A stretch of 64,000 bases of DNA. Origin: Lasioglossum baleicum (taxonomy: Eukaryota; Arthropoda; Insecta; Hymenoptera; Halictidae). The stretch is from positions 186,001 through 250,000 of the forward strand of contig NW_027469177.1 of assembly GCF_051020765.1 (NCBI RefSeq). The letters are read 5' to 3'. The first letter of the stretch is position 1, and every line of letters starts with the position of its first letter. The position numbers were made by a program, and so were the translations under genes. Shown piece after piece: positions 11,512-25,396 of this stretch. The notes under the pieces were generated by a model. The model searched no databases and had not been told where the DNA came from. It saw nothing but the letters and a program-made list of their open reading frames with translations.

Positions 11512-14482
11512 CTCGACTAGCCTGCGGGATGCATCCTCTCGCACGTGTTTTTGCTCGACTAGCCATGCGCATCCCAAAAAACCTGCGCATGCGCATCCCA
11601 AAAAATCTGCGCATGCGCATCCCACAAAACCTGCGCATGTGCATCCCACAAAACCTCGCACGTGTTTGTGCTCGACTAGACTGCGGGATGCATCCTTTCG
11701 CACGTGTTTTTACTCGACTAGCCTGCGGGATGCATCCTCTCGCACGTGTTTTTGCTCGACTAGCCTGCGGGATGCATCCTCTCGCACGTGTTTGTGCTCG
11801 ACTAGCCTGCGGGATGCATCCTCTCGCACGTGTTTTTGCTCGACTAGCCATGCGCATCCCAAAAAACCTGCACATGCGCATCCCAAAAAACCTGCGCATG
11901 CGCATCCCACAAAACCTGCGCATGCGCATCCCACAAAACCTCGCACGTGTTTTTACTCGACTAGCCTGCGGGATGCATCCTCTCGCACGTGTTTTTGCTC
12001 GGCTAGCTTGCGGGATGTATCCTCTCGCACGTGTTTTTGCTCGACTAGCCATGCGCATCCCAAAAAACCTGCGCATGCGCATCCCACAAAACCTCGCACG
12101 TGTTTTTACTCGACTAGCCTGCGGGATGCATCCTCTCGCACGTGTTTTTACTCGACTAGCCTGCGGGATGCATCCTCTCGCACGTGTTTTTACTCGACTA
12201 GCCTGCGGGATGCATCGTCTCGCACGTGCTTTTACTCGACTAGCCTGCGGGATGCATCCTCTCGCACGTGTTTTTGCTCGACTAGCCATGCGCATCCCAA
12301 AAAACCTGCGCATGCGCATCCCAAAAAACCTGCGCATGCGCATCCCAAAAAATCTGCGCATGCGCATCCCACAAAACCTGCGCATGTGCATCCCACAAAA
12401 CCTCGCACGTGTTTGTGCTCGACTAGACTGCGGGATGCATCCTTTCGCACGTGTTTTTACTCGACTAGCCTGCGGGATGCATCCTCTCGAACGTGTTTTT
12501 GCTCGACTAGCCTGCGGGATGCATCCTCTCGCACGTGTTTGTGCTCGACTAGCCTGCGGGATGCATCCTCTCGCACGTGTTTTTGCTCGACTAGCCAGTG
12601 CGCATCCCAAAAAACCTGCGCATGCGCATCCCAAAAAATCTGCGCATGCGCATCCCACAAAACCTGCGCATGCGCATCCCACAAAACCTGCGTATGCGCA
12701 TCCCACAAAACCTCGCACGTGTTTTTACTCGACTAGCCTGCGGGATGCATCCTCTCGCACGTGTTTTTACTCGACTAGCCTGCGGGATGCATCCTCTCGC
12801 ACGTGTTTTTGCTCGACTAGCCATGCGCATCCCAAAAAACCTGCACATGCGCATCCCAAAAAACCTGCGCATGCGCATCCCACAAAACCTCGCACGTGTT
12901 TTTACTCGACTAGCCTGCGGGATGCATCCTCTCGCACGTGATTTTGCTCGGCTAGCTTGCGGGATGTATCCTCTCGCACGTGTTTTTGCTCGACTAGCCA
13001 TGCGCATCCCAAAAAACCTGCGCATGCGCATCCCAAAAAAGCTGCGCATGCGCATCCCACAAAACCTCGCACGTGTTTTTACTCGACTAGCCTGCGGGAT
13101 GCATCCTCTCGCACGTGTTTTTACTCGACTAGCCTGCGGGATGCATCCTCTCGCACGTGTTTTTACTCGACTAGCCTGCGGGATGCATCGTCTCGCACGT
13201 GTTTTTACTCGACTAGCCTGCGGGATGCATCCTCTCGCACGTGTTTTTGCTCGACTAGCCATGCGCATCCCAAAAAACCTGCGCATGCGCATCCCAAAAA
13301 ATCTGCGCATGCGCATCCCACAAAACCTGCGCATACGCATCCCACAAAACCTCGCACGTGTTTGTGCTCGACTAGCCTGCGGGATGCATCCTTTCGCACG
13401 TGTTTTTACTCGACTAGCCTGCGGGATGCATACTCTCGCACGTGTTTTTGCTCGACTAGCCAGCGGGATGCATCCTCTCGCACGTGTTTTTGCTCGACTA
13501 GCCATGCGCATCCCAAAAAACCTGCGCATGCGCATCCCAAAAAATCTGCGCATGCGCATCCCACAAAACCTGCGCATGTGCATCCCACAAAACCTCGCAC
13601 GTGTTTGTGCTCGACTAGACTGCGGGATGCATCCTTTCGCACGTGTTTTTACTCGACTAGCCTGCGGGATGCATCCTCTCGCACGTGTTTTTGCTCGACT
13701 AGCCTGCGGGATGCATCCTCTCGCACGTGTTTGTGCTCGACTAGCCTGCGGGATGCATCCTCTCGCACGTGTTTTTACTCGACTAGCCTGCGGGATGCAT
13801 CCTCTCGCACGTGTTTTTACTCGACTACCCTGATGGATGCATCCTCTCGCACGTGTTTTTGCTCGACTAGCCATGCGCATCCCAAAAAACCTGCGCATGC
13901 GCATCCCAAAAAACCTGCGCATGCGCATCCCACAAAACCTCGCACGTGTTTTTACTCGCCTAGCCTGCGGGATGCATCCTCTCGCACGTGTTTTTACTCG
14001 ACTAGCCTGCGGGATGCATCCTCTCGCACGTGTTTTTGCTCGACTAGCCATGCGCATCCCAAAAAACCTGCACATGCGCATCCCAAAAAACCTGCGCATG
14101 CGCATCCCACAAGACCTGCGCATGCGCATCCCACAAAACCTCGCACGTGTTTTTACTCGACTAGCCTGCGGGATGCATCCTCTCGCACGTGTTTTTACTC
14201 GACTACCCTGCGGGATGCATCCTCTCGCACGTGTTTTTGCTCGACTAGCCATGCGCATCCCAAAAAACCAGCGCATGCGCATCCCAAAAAACCTGCGCAT
14301 GCGCATCCCAATAAACCTGCGCATGCGCATCCCACAAAACCTGCGTATGCGCATCCCACAAAACCTCGCACGTGTTTTTACTCGACTAGCCTGCGGGATG
14401 CATCCTCTCGCACGTGTTTTTACTCGACTAGCCTGCGGGATGCATCCTCTCGCACGTGTTTTTGCTCGACTAGCCATGCGCA
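11512..14482. repeat. 2911-bp tandem duplication, copy 2
   Basis: This is the second copy of 8601-11511. It carries the same private variants at plus 2911: ACTCGCCTAG near 13956, AACCAGCGC near 14268, CCCAATAAACC near 14308, GCCAGCGGG near 13460, and the inserted-G joint at 12598. Translations of the corresponding frames over 9687-10922 and 12598-13833 look identical, so the duplication is recent or gene conversion keeps the copies homogeneous. It ends where a B unit loses one T (CGCACCCAAAAAA) near 14480. Confidence 0.88.
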
Positions 14483-15537
14483 CCCAAAAAACCTGCACAT
14501 GCGCATCCCAAAAAACCTGCGCATGCGCATCCCACAAAACCTCGCACGTGTTTTTACTCGACTAGCCTGCGGGATGCATCCTCTCGCACGTGTTTTTGCT
14601 CGGCTAGCTTGCGGGATGCATCCTCTCGCACGTGTTTTTACTCGACTAGCCTGCGGGATGCATCGTCTCGCACGTGTTTTTACTCGACTAGCCTGCGGGA
14701 TGCATCCTCTCGCACGTGTTTTTGCTCGACTAGCCATGCGCATCCCAAAAAACCTGCGCATGCGCATCCCAAAAAATCTGCGCATGCGCATCCCACAAAA
14801 CCTGCGCATGCGCATCCCACAAAACCTCGCACGTGTTTGTGCTCGACTAGCCTGCGGGATGCATCCTTTCGTACGTGTTTTTACTCGACTAGCCTGCGGG
14901 ATGCATACTCTCGCACGTGTTTTTGCTCGACTAGCCTGCGGGATGCATCCTCTCGCACGTGTTTTTGCTCGACTAGCCATGCGCATCCCAAAAAACCTGC
15001 GCATGCGCATCCCAAAAAATCTGCGCATGCGCATCCCACAAAACCTGCGCATGTGCATCCCACAAAACCTCGCACGTGTTTGTGCTCGACTAGACTGCGG
15101 GATGCATCCTTTCGCACGTGTTTTTACTCGACTAGCCTGCGGGATGCATCCTCTCGCACGTGTTTTTGCTCGACTAGCCTGCGGGATGCATCCTCTCGCA
15201 CGTGTTTGTGCTCGACTAGCCTGCGGGATGCATCCTCTCGCACGTGTTTTTGCTCGACTAGCCAGTGCGCATCCCAAAAAACCTGCGCATGCGCATCCCA
15301 AAAAATCTGCGCATGCGCATCCCACAAAACCTGCGCATGCGCATCCCACAAAACCTCGCACGTGTTTGTGCTCGACTAGACTGCGGGATGCATCCTTTCG
15401 CACGTGTTTTTACTCGACTAGCCTGCGGGATGCATCCTCTCGCACGTGTTTTTGCTCGACTAGCCTGCGGGATGCATCCTCTCGCACGTGTTTGTGCTCG
15501 ACTAGCCTGCGGGATGCATCCTCTCGCACGTGTTTTT
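14322..15537. repeat. 2377-bp-offset duplication, copy 1
   Basis: This segment recurs at 16699-17914 (offset 2377). Both copies contain the one-base-deleted B unit GCGCACCC (14478-14485 and about 16857), the variant TTTCGTACGTG (14868 and 17245), and an inserted-G joint (15265 and 17642). Differences include CGACTAG against CGACTTG near 15418/17795. No gene was found. Confidence 0.83.
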
Positions 15538-16698
15538 GCTCGACTAGCCAGTGCGCATCCCAAAAAACCTGCGCATGCGCATCCCAAAAAACCTGTGCAT
15601 GCGCATCCCACAAAACCTGCGCATGCGCATCCCACAAAACCTCGCACGTGTTTTTACTCGACTAGCCTGCGGGATGCATCCTCTCGCACGTGTTTTTGCT
15701 CGGCTAGCCTGCGGGATGCATTCTCTCGCACGTGTTTTTGCTCGACTAGCCATGCGCATCCCAAAAAACCTGCGCATGCGCATCCCAAAAAACCTGCGCA
15801 TGCGCATCCCACAAAACCTCGCACGTGTTTTTACTCGACTAGCCTGCGGGATGCATCCTCTCGCACGTGTTTTTACTCGACTAGCCTGCGGGATGCATCC
15901 TTTCGCACGTGTTTTTACTCGACTAGCCTGCGGGATGCATCGTCTCGCACGTGTTTTTACTCGACTAGCCTGCGGGATGCATCCTCTCGCACGTGTTTTT
16001 CCTCGACTAGCCATGCGCATCCCAAAAAACCTGCGCATGCGCATCCCAAAAAATCTGCGCATGCGCATCCCACAAAACCTCGCACGTGTTTGTGCTCGAC
16101 TAGCCTGCGGGATGCATCCTTTCGCACGTGTTTTTACTCGACTAGCCTGCGGGATGCATACTCTCGCACGTGTGTTTGCTCGACTAGCCATGCGCATCCC
16201 AAAAAACCTGCGCATGCGCATCCCAAAAAATCTGCGCATGCGCATCCCACAAAACCTGCGCATGCGCATCCCACAAAACCTCGCACGTGTTTGTGCTCGA
16301 CTAGACTGCGGGATGCATCCTTTCGCACGTGTTTTTACTCGACTAGCCTGCGGGATGCATCCTCTCGCACGTGTTTTTGCTCGACTAGCCTGCGGGATGC
16401 ATCCTCTCGCACGTGTTTGTGCTCGACTAGCCTGCGGGATGCATCCTCTCGCACGTGTTTTTGCTCGACTAGCCAGTGCGCATCCCAAAAAACCTGCGCG
16501 TGCGCATCCCAAAAAATCTGCGCATGCGCATCCCACAAAACCTGCGCATGCGCATCCCACAAAACCTCGCACGTGTTTGTGCTCGACTAGACTGCGGGAT
16601 GCATCCTCTCGCACGTGTTTTTACTCGACTAGCCTGCGGGATGCATCCTCTCGCACGTGTTTTTGCTCGACTAGCCATGCGCACCCAAAAAACCTGCA
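15538..16698. repeat. Cassettes between the two 2377-bp-offset copies
   Basis: Ordinary A/B cassettes with two inserted-G joints (15551, 16476) and a third GCGCACCC deletion near 16680. Local oddities are TTTTTCCTCG near 15990, a CACGTGTGTTTG A unit near 16170, and a B unit reading GCGCGTGCGC near 16497. The A-run structure resembles 15.1-15.5 kb, so this is probably another partial copy of the same block. Confidence 0.75.
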
Positions 16699-17914
16699 CA
16701 TGCGCATCCCACAAAACCTGCGTATGCGCATCCCACAAAACCTCGCACGTGTTTTTACTCGACTAGCCTGCGGGATGCATCCTCTCGCACGTGTTTTTAC
16801 TCGACTAGCCTGCGGGATGCATCCTCTCGCACGTGTTTTTGCTCGACTAGCCATGCGCACCCAAAAAACCTGCACATGCGCATCCCAAAAAACCTGCGCA
16901 TGCGCATCCCACAAAACCTCGCACGTGTTTTTACTCGACTAGCCTGCGGGATGCATCCTCTCGCACGTGTTTTTGCTCGGCTAGCTTGCGGGATGCATCC
17001 TCTCGCACGTGTTTTTACTCGACTAGCCTGCGGGATGCATCGTCTCGCACGTGTTTTTACTCGACTAGCCTGCGGGATGCATCCTCTCGCACGTGTTTTT
17101 GCTCGACTAGCCATGCGCATCCCAAAAAACCTGCGCATGCGCATCCCAAAAAATCTGCGCATGCGCATCCCACAAAACCTGCGCATGCGCATCCCACAAA
17201 ACCTCGCACGTGTTTGTGCTCGACTAGCCTGCGGGATGCATCCTTTCGTACGTGTTTTTACTCGACTAGCCTGCGGGATGCATACTCTCGCACGTGTTTT
17301 TGCTCGACTAGCCTGCGGGATGCATCCTCTCGCACGTGTTTTTGCTCGACTAGCCATGCGCATCCCAAAAAACCTGCGCATGCGCATCCCAAAAAATCTG
17401 CGCATGCGCATCCCACAAAACCTGCGCATGTGCATCCCACAAAACCTCGCACGTGTTTGTGCTCGACTAGACTGCGGGATGCATCCTTTCGCACGTGTTT
17501 TTACTCGACTAGCCTGCGGGATGCATCCTCTCGCAAGTGTTTTTGCTCGACTAGCCTGCGGGATGCATCCTCTCGCACGTGTTTGTGCTCGACTAGCCTG
17601 CGGGATGCATCCTCTCGCACGTGTTTTTGCTCGACTAGCCAGTGCGCATCCCAAAAAACCTGCGCATGCGCATCCCAAAAAATCTGCACATGCGCATCCC
17701 ATAAAACCTGCGCATGCGCATCCCAAAAAACCTCGCACGTGTTTGTGCTCGACTAGACTGCGGGATGCATCCTTTCGCACGTGTTTTTACTCGACTTGCC
17801 TGCGGGATGCATCCTCTCGCACGTGTTTTTGCTCGACTAGCCTGCGGGATGCATCCTCTCGCACGTGTTTGTGCTCGACTAGCCTGCGGGATGCATCCTC
17901 TCGCACGTGTTTTT
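16699..17914. repeat. 2377-bp-offset duplication, copy 2
   Basis: Copy of 14322-15537. It has acquired its own changes: TCGCAAGTG near 17531, which destroys the E-box; CTGCACATG near 17687; CCCATAAAACC near 17698; and an exceptional AAAAAA-type unit as the last, truncated B of the run near 17720-17735, where ACAAAA is the rule. Confidence 0.8.
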
Positions 17915-20730
17915 ACTCGACTAGCCTGCGGGATGCATCCTCTCGCACGTGTTTTTACTCGACTAGCCTGCGGGATGCATCCTCTCGCACGTGTTTTTGC
18001 TCGACTAGCCATGCGCATCCCAAAAAACCTGCGCATGCGCATCCCAAAAAACCTGCGCATGCGCATCCCACAAAACCTGCGCATGCGCATCCCACAAAAC
18101 CTCGCACGTGTTTTTACTCGACTAGCCTGCGGGATGCATCCTCTCGCACGTGTTTTTACTCGACTAGCCTGCGGGATGCATCCTCTCGCACGTGTTTTTG
18201 CTCGACTAGCCATGCGCATCCCAAAAAACCTACACATGCGCATCCCAAAAAAACCTGCGCATGCGCATCCCACAAAACCTGCGCATGCGCATCCCACAAA
18301 ACCTCGCACGTGTTTTTACTCGACTAGCCTGCGGGATGCATCCTCTCGCACGTGTTTTTACTGGACTAGCCTGCGGGATGCATCCTCTCGCACGTGTTTT
18401 TACTCGACTACCCTGCGGGATGCATCCTCTCGCACGTGTTTTTGCTCGACTAGCCATGCGCATCCCAAAAAACCTGCGCATGCGCATCCCAAAAAACCTG
18501 CGCATGCGCATCCCAAAAAACCTGCGCATGCGCATCCCACAAAACCTGCGTATGCGCATCCCACAAAACCTCGCACGTGTTTTTACTCGACTAGCCTGCT
18601 GGATGCATCCTCTCGCACGTGTTTTTACTCGGCTAGCCTGCGGGATGCATCCTCTCGCACGTGTTTTTGCTCGACTAGCCATGCGCATCCCAAAAAACCT
18701 GCACATGCGCATCCCAAAAAACCTGCGCATGCGCATCCCAAAAAACCTGCGCATGCGCATCCCAAAAAACCTGCGCATGCGCATCCCACAAAACCTGCGT
18801 ATGCGCATCCCACAAAACCTCGCACGTGTTTTTACTCGACTAGCCTGCGGGATGCATCCTCTCGCACGTGTTTTTACTCGACTACCCTGCGGGATGCATC
18901 CTCTCGCACGTGTTTTTGCTCGACTAGCCATGCGCATCCCAAAAAACCTGCGCATGCGCATCCCAAAAAACCTGCGCATGCGCATCCCACAAAACCTCGC
19001 ACGTGTTTTTACTCGACTAGCCTGCGGGATGCATCCTCTCGCACGTGTTTTTACTCGACTAGCCTGCGGGATGCATCCTCTCGCACGTGTTTTTACTCGA
19101 CTAGCCTGCGGGATGCATCGTCTCGCACGTGTTTTTACTCGACTAGCCTGCGGGATGCATCCTTTCGCACGTGTTTGTGCTCGACTAGACTGCGGGATGC
19201 ATCCTTTCGCACGTGTTTTTACTCGACTTGCCTGCGGAATGCATCCTCTCGCACGTGTTTTTGCTCGACTAGCCTGCGGGATGCATCCTCTCGCACGTGT
19301 TTGTGCTCGACTAGCCTGCGGGATGCATCCTCTCGCACGTGTTTTTACTCGACTAGCCTGCGGGATGCATCCTCTCGCACGTGGTTTTGCTCGACTAGCC
19401 TGCGGGATGCATCCTCTCGCACGTGTTTTTGCTCGACTAGCCTGCGGGATGCATCCTCTCGCACGTGTTTTTACTCGACTAGCCTGCGGGATGCATCCTC
19501 TCGCACGTGTTTTTACTCGACTACCCTGATGGATGCATCCTCTCGCACGTGTTTTTGCTCGACTAGCCATGCGCATCCCAAAAAACCTGCGCATGCGCAT
19601 CCCACAAAACCTCGCACGTGTTTTTACTCGACTAGCCTGCGGGATGCATCCTCTCGCACGTGTTTTTGCTCGACTAGCCATGCGCATCCCAAAAAACCTG
19701 CACATGCGCATCCCAAAAAACCTGCGCATGCGCATCCCACAAAACCTGCGCATGCGCATCCCACAAAACCTCGCACGTGTTTTTACTCGACTAGCCTGCG
19801 GGATGCATCCTCTCGCACGTGTTTTTACTGGACTAGCCTGCGGGATGCATCCTCTCGCACGTGTTTTTACTCGACTACCCTGCGGGATGCATCCTCTCGC
19901 ACGTGTTTTTGCTCGACTAGCCATGCGCATCCCAAAAAACCTGCGCATGCGCATCCCAAAAAACCTGCGCATGCGCATCCCACAAAACCTCGCACGTGTT
20001 TTTACTCGACTAGCCTGCTGGATGCATCCTCTCGCACGTGTTTTTACTCGGCTAGCCTGCGGGATGCATCCTCTCGCACGTGTTTTTGCTCGACTAGCCA
20101 TGCGCATCCCAAAAAACCTGCACATGCGCATCCCAAAAAACCTGCCCATGCGCATCCCACAAAACCTGCGCATGCGCATCCCACAAAACCTCGCACGTGT
20201 TTTTACTCGACTGGCCTGCGGGATGCATCCTCTCGCACGTGTTTTTGCTCGGCTAGCCTGCGGGATGCATCCTCTCGCACGTGTTTTTGCTCGACTAGCC
20301 ATGCGCATCCCAAAAAACCTGCGCATGCGCATCCCAAAAAACCTGCGCATGCGCATCCCACAAAACCTCGCACGTGTTTTTACTCGACTAGCCTGCGGGA
20401 TGCATCCTCTCGCACGTGTTTTTACTCGACTAGCCTGCGGGATGCATCCTCTCGCACGTGTTTTTACTCGACTAGCCTGCGGGATGCATCGTCTCGCACG
20501 TGTTTTTACTCGACTAGCCTGCGGGATGCATCCTCTCGCACGTCTTTGTGCTCGACTAGCCTGCGGGATGCATCCTCTCGCACGTGTTTTTGCTCGACTA
20601 GCCTGCGGGATGCATCCTCTCGCACGTGTTTTTGCTCGACTAGCCTGCGGGATGCATCCTCTCGCACGTGTTTTTACTCGACTAGCCTGCGGGATGCATC
20701 CTCTCGCACGTGTTTTTGCTCGACTAGCCA
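17915..20730. repeat. Cassettes with ACTGGACTAG-marked segments
   Basis: This interval contains two related segments marked by TTTTTACTGGACTAG, near 18355 and 19823 (offset 1468). Each is followed by ACCCTGCGGG, and then by a GCCTGCTGG unit (near 18595 and 20012). The first has longer B runs, up to five units near 18680-18830. A 7-A insertion lies at 18247-18253. A long A run without B units spans about 18990-19560. The variant TTGCCTGCGGAATGC lies near 19230. Confidence 0.78.
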
Positions 20731-22503
20731 GTGCGCATCCCAAAAAACCTGCGCATGCGCATCCCAAAAAATCTGCGCATGCGCATCCCACAATACCTGC
20801 GCATGCGCATCCCACAAAACCTCGCACGTGTTTGTGCTCGACTAGACTGCGGGATGCATCCTTTCGCACGTGTTTTTACTCGACTAGCCTGCGGGATGCA
20901 TCCTCTCGCACGTGTTTTTGCTCGACTAGCCTGCGGGATGCATCCTCTCGCACGTGTTTGTGCTCGACTAGCCTGCGGGATGCATCCTCTCGCACGTGTT
21001 TTTGCTCGACTAGCCAGTGCGCATCCCAAAAAACCTGCGCATGCGCATCCCAAAAAATCTGCGCATGCGCATCCCATAAAACCTGCGCATGCGCATCCCA
21101 CAAAACCTCGCACGTGTTTGTGCTCGACTAGACTGCGGGATGCATCCTTTCGCACGTGTTTTTACTCGACTTGCCTGCGGGATGCATCCTCTCGCACGTG
21201 TTTTTGTTCGACTAGCCTGCGGGATGCATCCTCTCGCACGTGTTTGTGCTCGACTAGCCTGCGGGATGCATCCTCTCGCACGTGTTTTTACTCGACTAGC
21301 CTGCGGGATGCATCCTCTCGCACGTGTTTTTGCTCGACTAGCCTGCGGGATGCATCCTCTCGCACGTGTTTTTGCTCGACTAGCCTGCGGGATGCATCCT
21401 CTCGCACGTGTTTTTACTCGACTAGCCTGCGGGAGGCATCCTCACGCACGTGTTTTTACTCGACTACCCTGATGGATGCATCCTCTCGCACGTGTTTTTG
21501 CTCGACTAGCCATGCGCATCCCAAAAAACCTGCGCATGCGCATCCCAAAAAACCTGCGCATGCGCATCCCACAAAACCTGCGCATGCGCATCCCACAAAA
21601 CCTCGCACGTGTTTTTACTCGACTAGCCTGCGGGATGCATCCTCTCGCACGTGTTTTTACTCGACTAGCCTGCGGGATGCATCCTCTCGCACGTGTTTTT
21701 GCTCGACTAGCCATGCGCATCCCAAAAAACCTACACATGCGCATCCCAAAAAAACCTGCGCATGCGCATCCCACAAAACCTGCGCATGCGCATCCCACAA
21801 AACCTCGCACGTGTTTTTACTCGACTAGCCTGCGGGATGCATCCTCTCGCACGTGTTTTTACTGGACTAGCCTGCGGGATGCATCCTCTCGCACGTGTTT
21901 TTACTCGACTACCCTGCGGGATGCATCCTCTCGCACGTGTTTTTGCTCGACTAGCCATGCGCATCCCAAAAAACCTGCGCATGCGCATCCCAAAAAACCT
22001 GCGCATGCGCATCCCACAAAACCTCGCACGTGTTTTTACTCGACTAGCCTGCGGGATGCATCCTCTCGCACGTGTTTTTACTCGACTAGCCTGCGGGATG
22101 CATCCTCTCGCACGTGTTTTTACTCGACTAGCCTGCGGGATGCATCGTCTCGCACGTGTTTTTACTCGACTAGCCTGCGGGATGCATCCTCTCGCACGTG
22201 TTTTTGCTCGACTAGCCATGCGCATCCCAAAAAACCTGCGCATGCGCATCCCAAAAAATCTGCGCATGCGCATCCCACAAAACCTGCGCATGTGCATCCC
22301 ACAAAACCTCGCACGTGTTTGTGCTCGACTAGACTGCGGGATGCATCCTTTCGCACGTGTTTTTACTCGACTAGCCTGCGGGATGCATCCTCTCGCACGT
22401 GTTTTTGCTCGACTAGCCTGCGGGATGCATCCTCTCGCACGTCTTTGTGCTCGACTAGCCTGCGGGATGCATCCTCTCGCACGTGTTTTTGCTCGACTAG
22501 CCA
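20731..22503. repeat. 20-29 kb amplicon family, copy 1 (1773 bp)
   Basis: First of four related amplicons, each measured from the first of two closely spaced inserted-G joints (20731 and 21017 here). It contains a distinctive six-to-eight-unit A run, the ACCCTGATGG header near 21465, a 7-A B unit near 21748, and ACTGGACTAG near 21849. The three +1 events in 1773 bp restore the triplet phase. Private changes are GGGAGGCATCCTCACGC near 21431-21446 and TTTGTTCGAC near 21204. Confidence 0.83.
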
Positions 22504-25396
22504 GTGCGCATCCCAAAAAACCTGCGCATGCGCATCCCAAAAAATCTGCGCATGCGCATCCCACAATACCTGCGCATGCGCATCCCACAAAACCTCGCAC
22601 GTGTTTGTGCTCGACTAGACTGCGGGATGCATCCTTTCGCACGTGTTTTTACTCGACTAGCCTGCGGGATGCATCCTCTCGCACGTGTTTTTGCTCGACT
22701 AGCCTGCGGGATGCATCCTCTCGCACGTGTTTGTGCTCGACTAGCCTGCGGGATGCATCCTCTCGCACGTGTTTTTGCTCGACTAGCCAGTGCGCATCCC
22801 AAAAAACCTGCGCATGCGCATCCCAAAAAATCTGCGCATGCGCATCCCATAAAACCTGCGCATGCGCATCCCACAAAACCTCGCACGTGTTTGTGCTCGA
22901 CTAGACTGCGGGATGCATCCTTTCGCACGTGTTTTTACTCGACTTGCCTGCGGGATGCATCCTCTCGCACGTGTTTTTGCTCGACTAGCCTGCGGGATGC
23001 ATCCTCTCGCACGTGTTTGTGCTCGACTAGCCTGCGGGATGCATCCTCTCGCACGTGTTTTTACTCGACTAGCCTGCGGGATGCATCCTCTCGCACGTGT
23101 TTTTGCTCGACTAGCCTGCGGGATGCATCCTCTCGCACGTGTTTTTGCTCGACTAGCCTGCGGGATGCATCCTCTCGCACGTGTTTTTACTCGACTAGCC
23201 TGCGGGATGCATCCTCTCGCACGTGTTTTTACTCGACTACCCTGATGGATGCATCCTCTCGCACGTGTTTTTGCTCGACTAGCCATGCGCATCCCAAAAA
23301 ACCTGCGCATGCGCATCCCAAAAAACCTGCGCATGCGCATCCCACAAAACCTGCGCATGCGCATCCCACAAAACCTCGCACGTGTTTTTACTCGACTAGC
23401 CTGCGGGATGCATCCTCTCGCACGTGTTTTTACTCGACTACCCTGCGGGATGCATCCTCTCGCACGTGTTTTTGCTCGACTAGCCATGCGCATCCCAAAA
23501 AACCTGCGCATGCGCATCCCAAAAAACCTGCGCATGCGCATCCCACAAAACCTCGCACGTGTTTTTACTCGACTAGCCTGCTGGATGCATCCTCTCGCAC
23601 GTGTTTTTACTCGGCTAGCCTGCGGGATGCATCCTCTCGCACGTGTTTTTGCTCGACTAGCCATGCGCATCCCAAAAAACCTGCACATGCGCATCCCAAA
23701 AAACCTGCGCATGCGCATCCCACAAAACCTGCGCATGCGCATCCCACAAAACCTCGCACGTGTTTTTACTCGACTGGCCTGCGGGATGCATCCTCTCGCA
23801 CGTGTTTTTGCTCGGCTAGCCTGCGGGATGCATCCTCTCGCACGTGTTTTTGCTCGACTAGCCATGCGCATCCCAAAAAACCTGCGCATGCGCATCCCAA
23901 AAAACCTGCGCATGCGCATCCCACAAAACCTCGCACGTGTTTTTACTCGACTAGCCTGCGGGATGCATCCTCTCGCACGTGTTTTTACTCGACTAGCCTG
24001 CGGGATGCATCCTCTCGCACGTGTTTTTACTCGACTAGCCTGCGGGATGCATCGTCTCGCACGTGTTTTTACTCGACTAGCCTGCGGGATGCATCCTCTC
24101 GCACGTGTTTTTGCTCGACTAGCCATGCGCATCCCAAAAAACCTGCGCATGCGCATCCCAAAAAATCTGCGCATGCGCATCCCACAAAACCTGCGCATGT
24201 GCATCCCACAAAACCTCGCACGTGTTTGTGCTCGACTAGACTGCGGGATGCATCCTTTCGCACGTGTTTTTACTCGACTAGCCTGCGGGATGCATCCTCT
24301 CGCACGTGTTTTTGCTCGACTAGCCTGCGGGATGCATCCTCTCGCACGTCTTTGTGCTCGACTAGCCTGCGGGATGCATCCTCTCGCACGTGTTTTTGCT
24401 CGACTAGCCAGTGCGCATCCCAAAAAACCTGCGCATGCGCATCCCAAAAAATCTGCGCATGCGCATCCCACAATACCTGCGCATGCGCATCCCACAAAAC
24501 CTCGCACGTGTTTGTGCTCGACTAGACTGCGGGATGCATCCTTTCGCACGTGTTTTTACTCGACTAGCCTGCGGGATGCATCCTCTCGCACGTGTTTTTG
24601 CTCGACTAGCCTGCGGGATGCATCCTCTCGCACGTGTTTGTGCTCGACTAGCCTGCGGGATGCATCCTCTCGCACGTGTTTTTGCTCGACTAGCCAGTGC
24701 GCATCCCAAAAAACCTGCGCATGCGCATCCCACAAAACCTCGCACGTGTTTTTACTCGACTGGCCTGCGGGATGCATCCTCTCGCACGTGTTTTTGCTCG
24801 GCTAGCCTGCGGGATGCATCCTCTCGCACGTGTTTTTGCTCGACTAGCCATGCGCATCCCAAAAAACCTGCGCATGCGCATCCCAAAAAACCTGCGCATG
24901 CGCATCCCACAAAACCTCGCACGTGTTTTTACTCGACTAGCCTGCGGGATGCATCCTCTCGCACGTGTTTTTACTCGACTAGCCTGCGGGATGCATCCTC
25001 TCGCACGTGTTTTTACTCGACTAGCCTGCGGGATGCATCGTCTCGCACGTGTTTTTACTCGACTAGCCTGCGGGATGCATCCTCTCGCACGTGTTTTTGC
25101 TCGACTAGCCATGCGCATCCCAAAAAACCTGCGCATGCGCATCCCAAAAAATCTGCGCATGCGCATCCCACAAAACCTGCGCATGTGCATCCCACAAAAC
25201 CTCGCACGTGTTTGTGCTCGACTAGACTGCGGGATGCATCCTTTCGCACGTGTTTTTACTCGACTAGCCTGCGGGATGCATCCTCTCGCACGTGTTTTTG
25301 CTCGACTAGCCTGCGGGATGCATCCTCTCGCACGTCTTTGTGCTCGACTAGCCTGCGGGATGCATCCTCTCGCACGTGTTTTTGCTCGACTAGCCA
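22504..25396. repeat. 20-29 kb amplicon family, copy 2 (2893 bp)
   Basis: Second amplicon, with inserted-G joints at 22504, 22790, 24411 and 24697. It is longer than copy 1 because it carries a segment with CGACTGGCCTGCGG (near 23774 and 24760) and an internal tandem duplication of 986 bp. It lacks the 7-A and ACTGGACTAG segment of copies 1 and 3. About 22504-24050 matches 27506-29050 at offset 5002. Confidence 0.83.
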
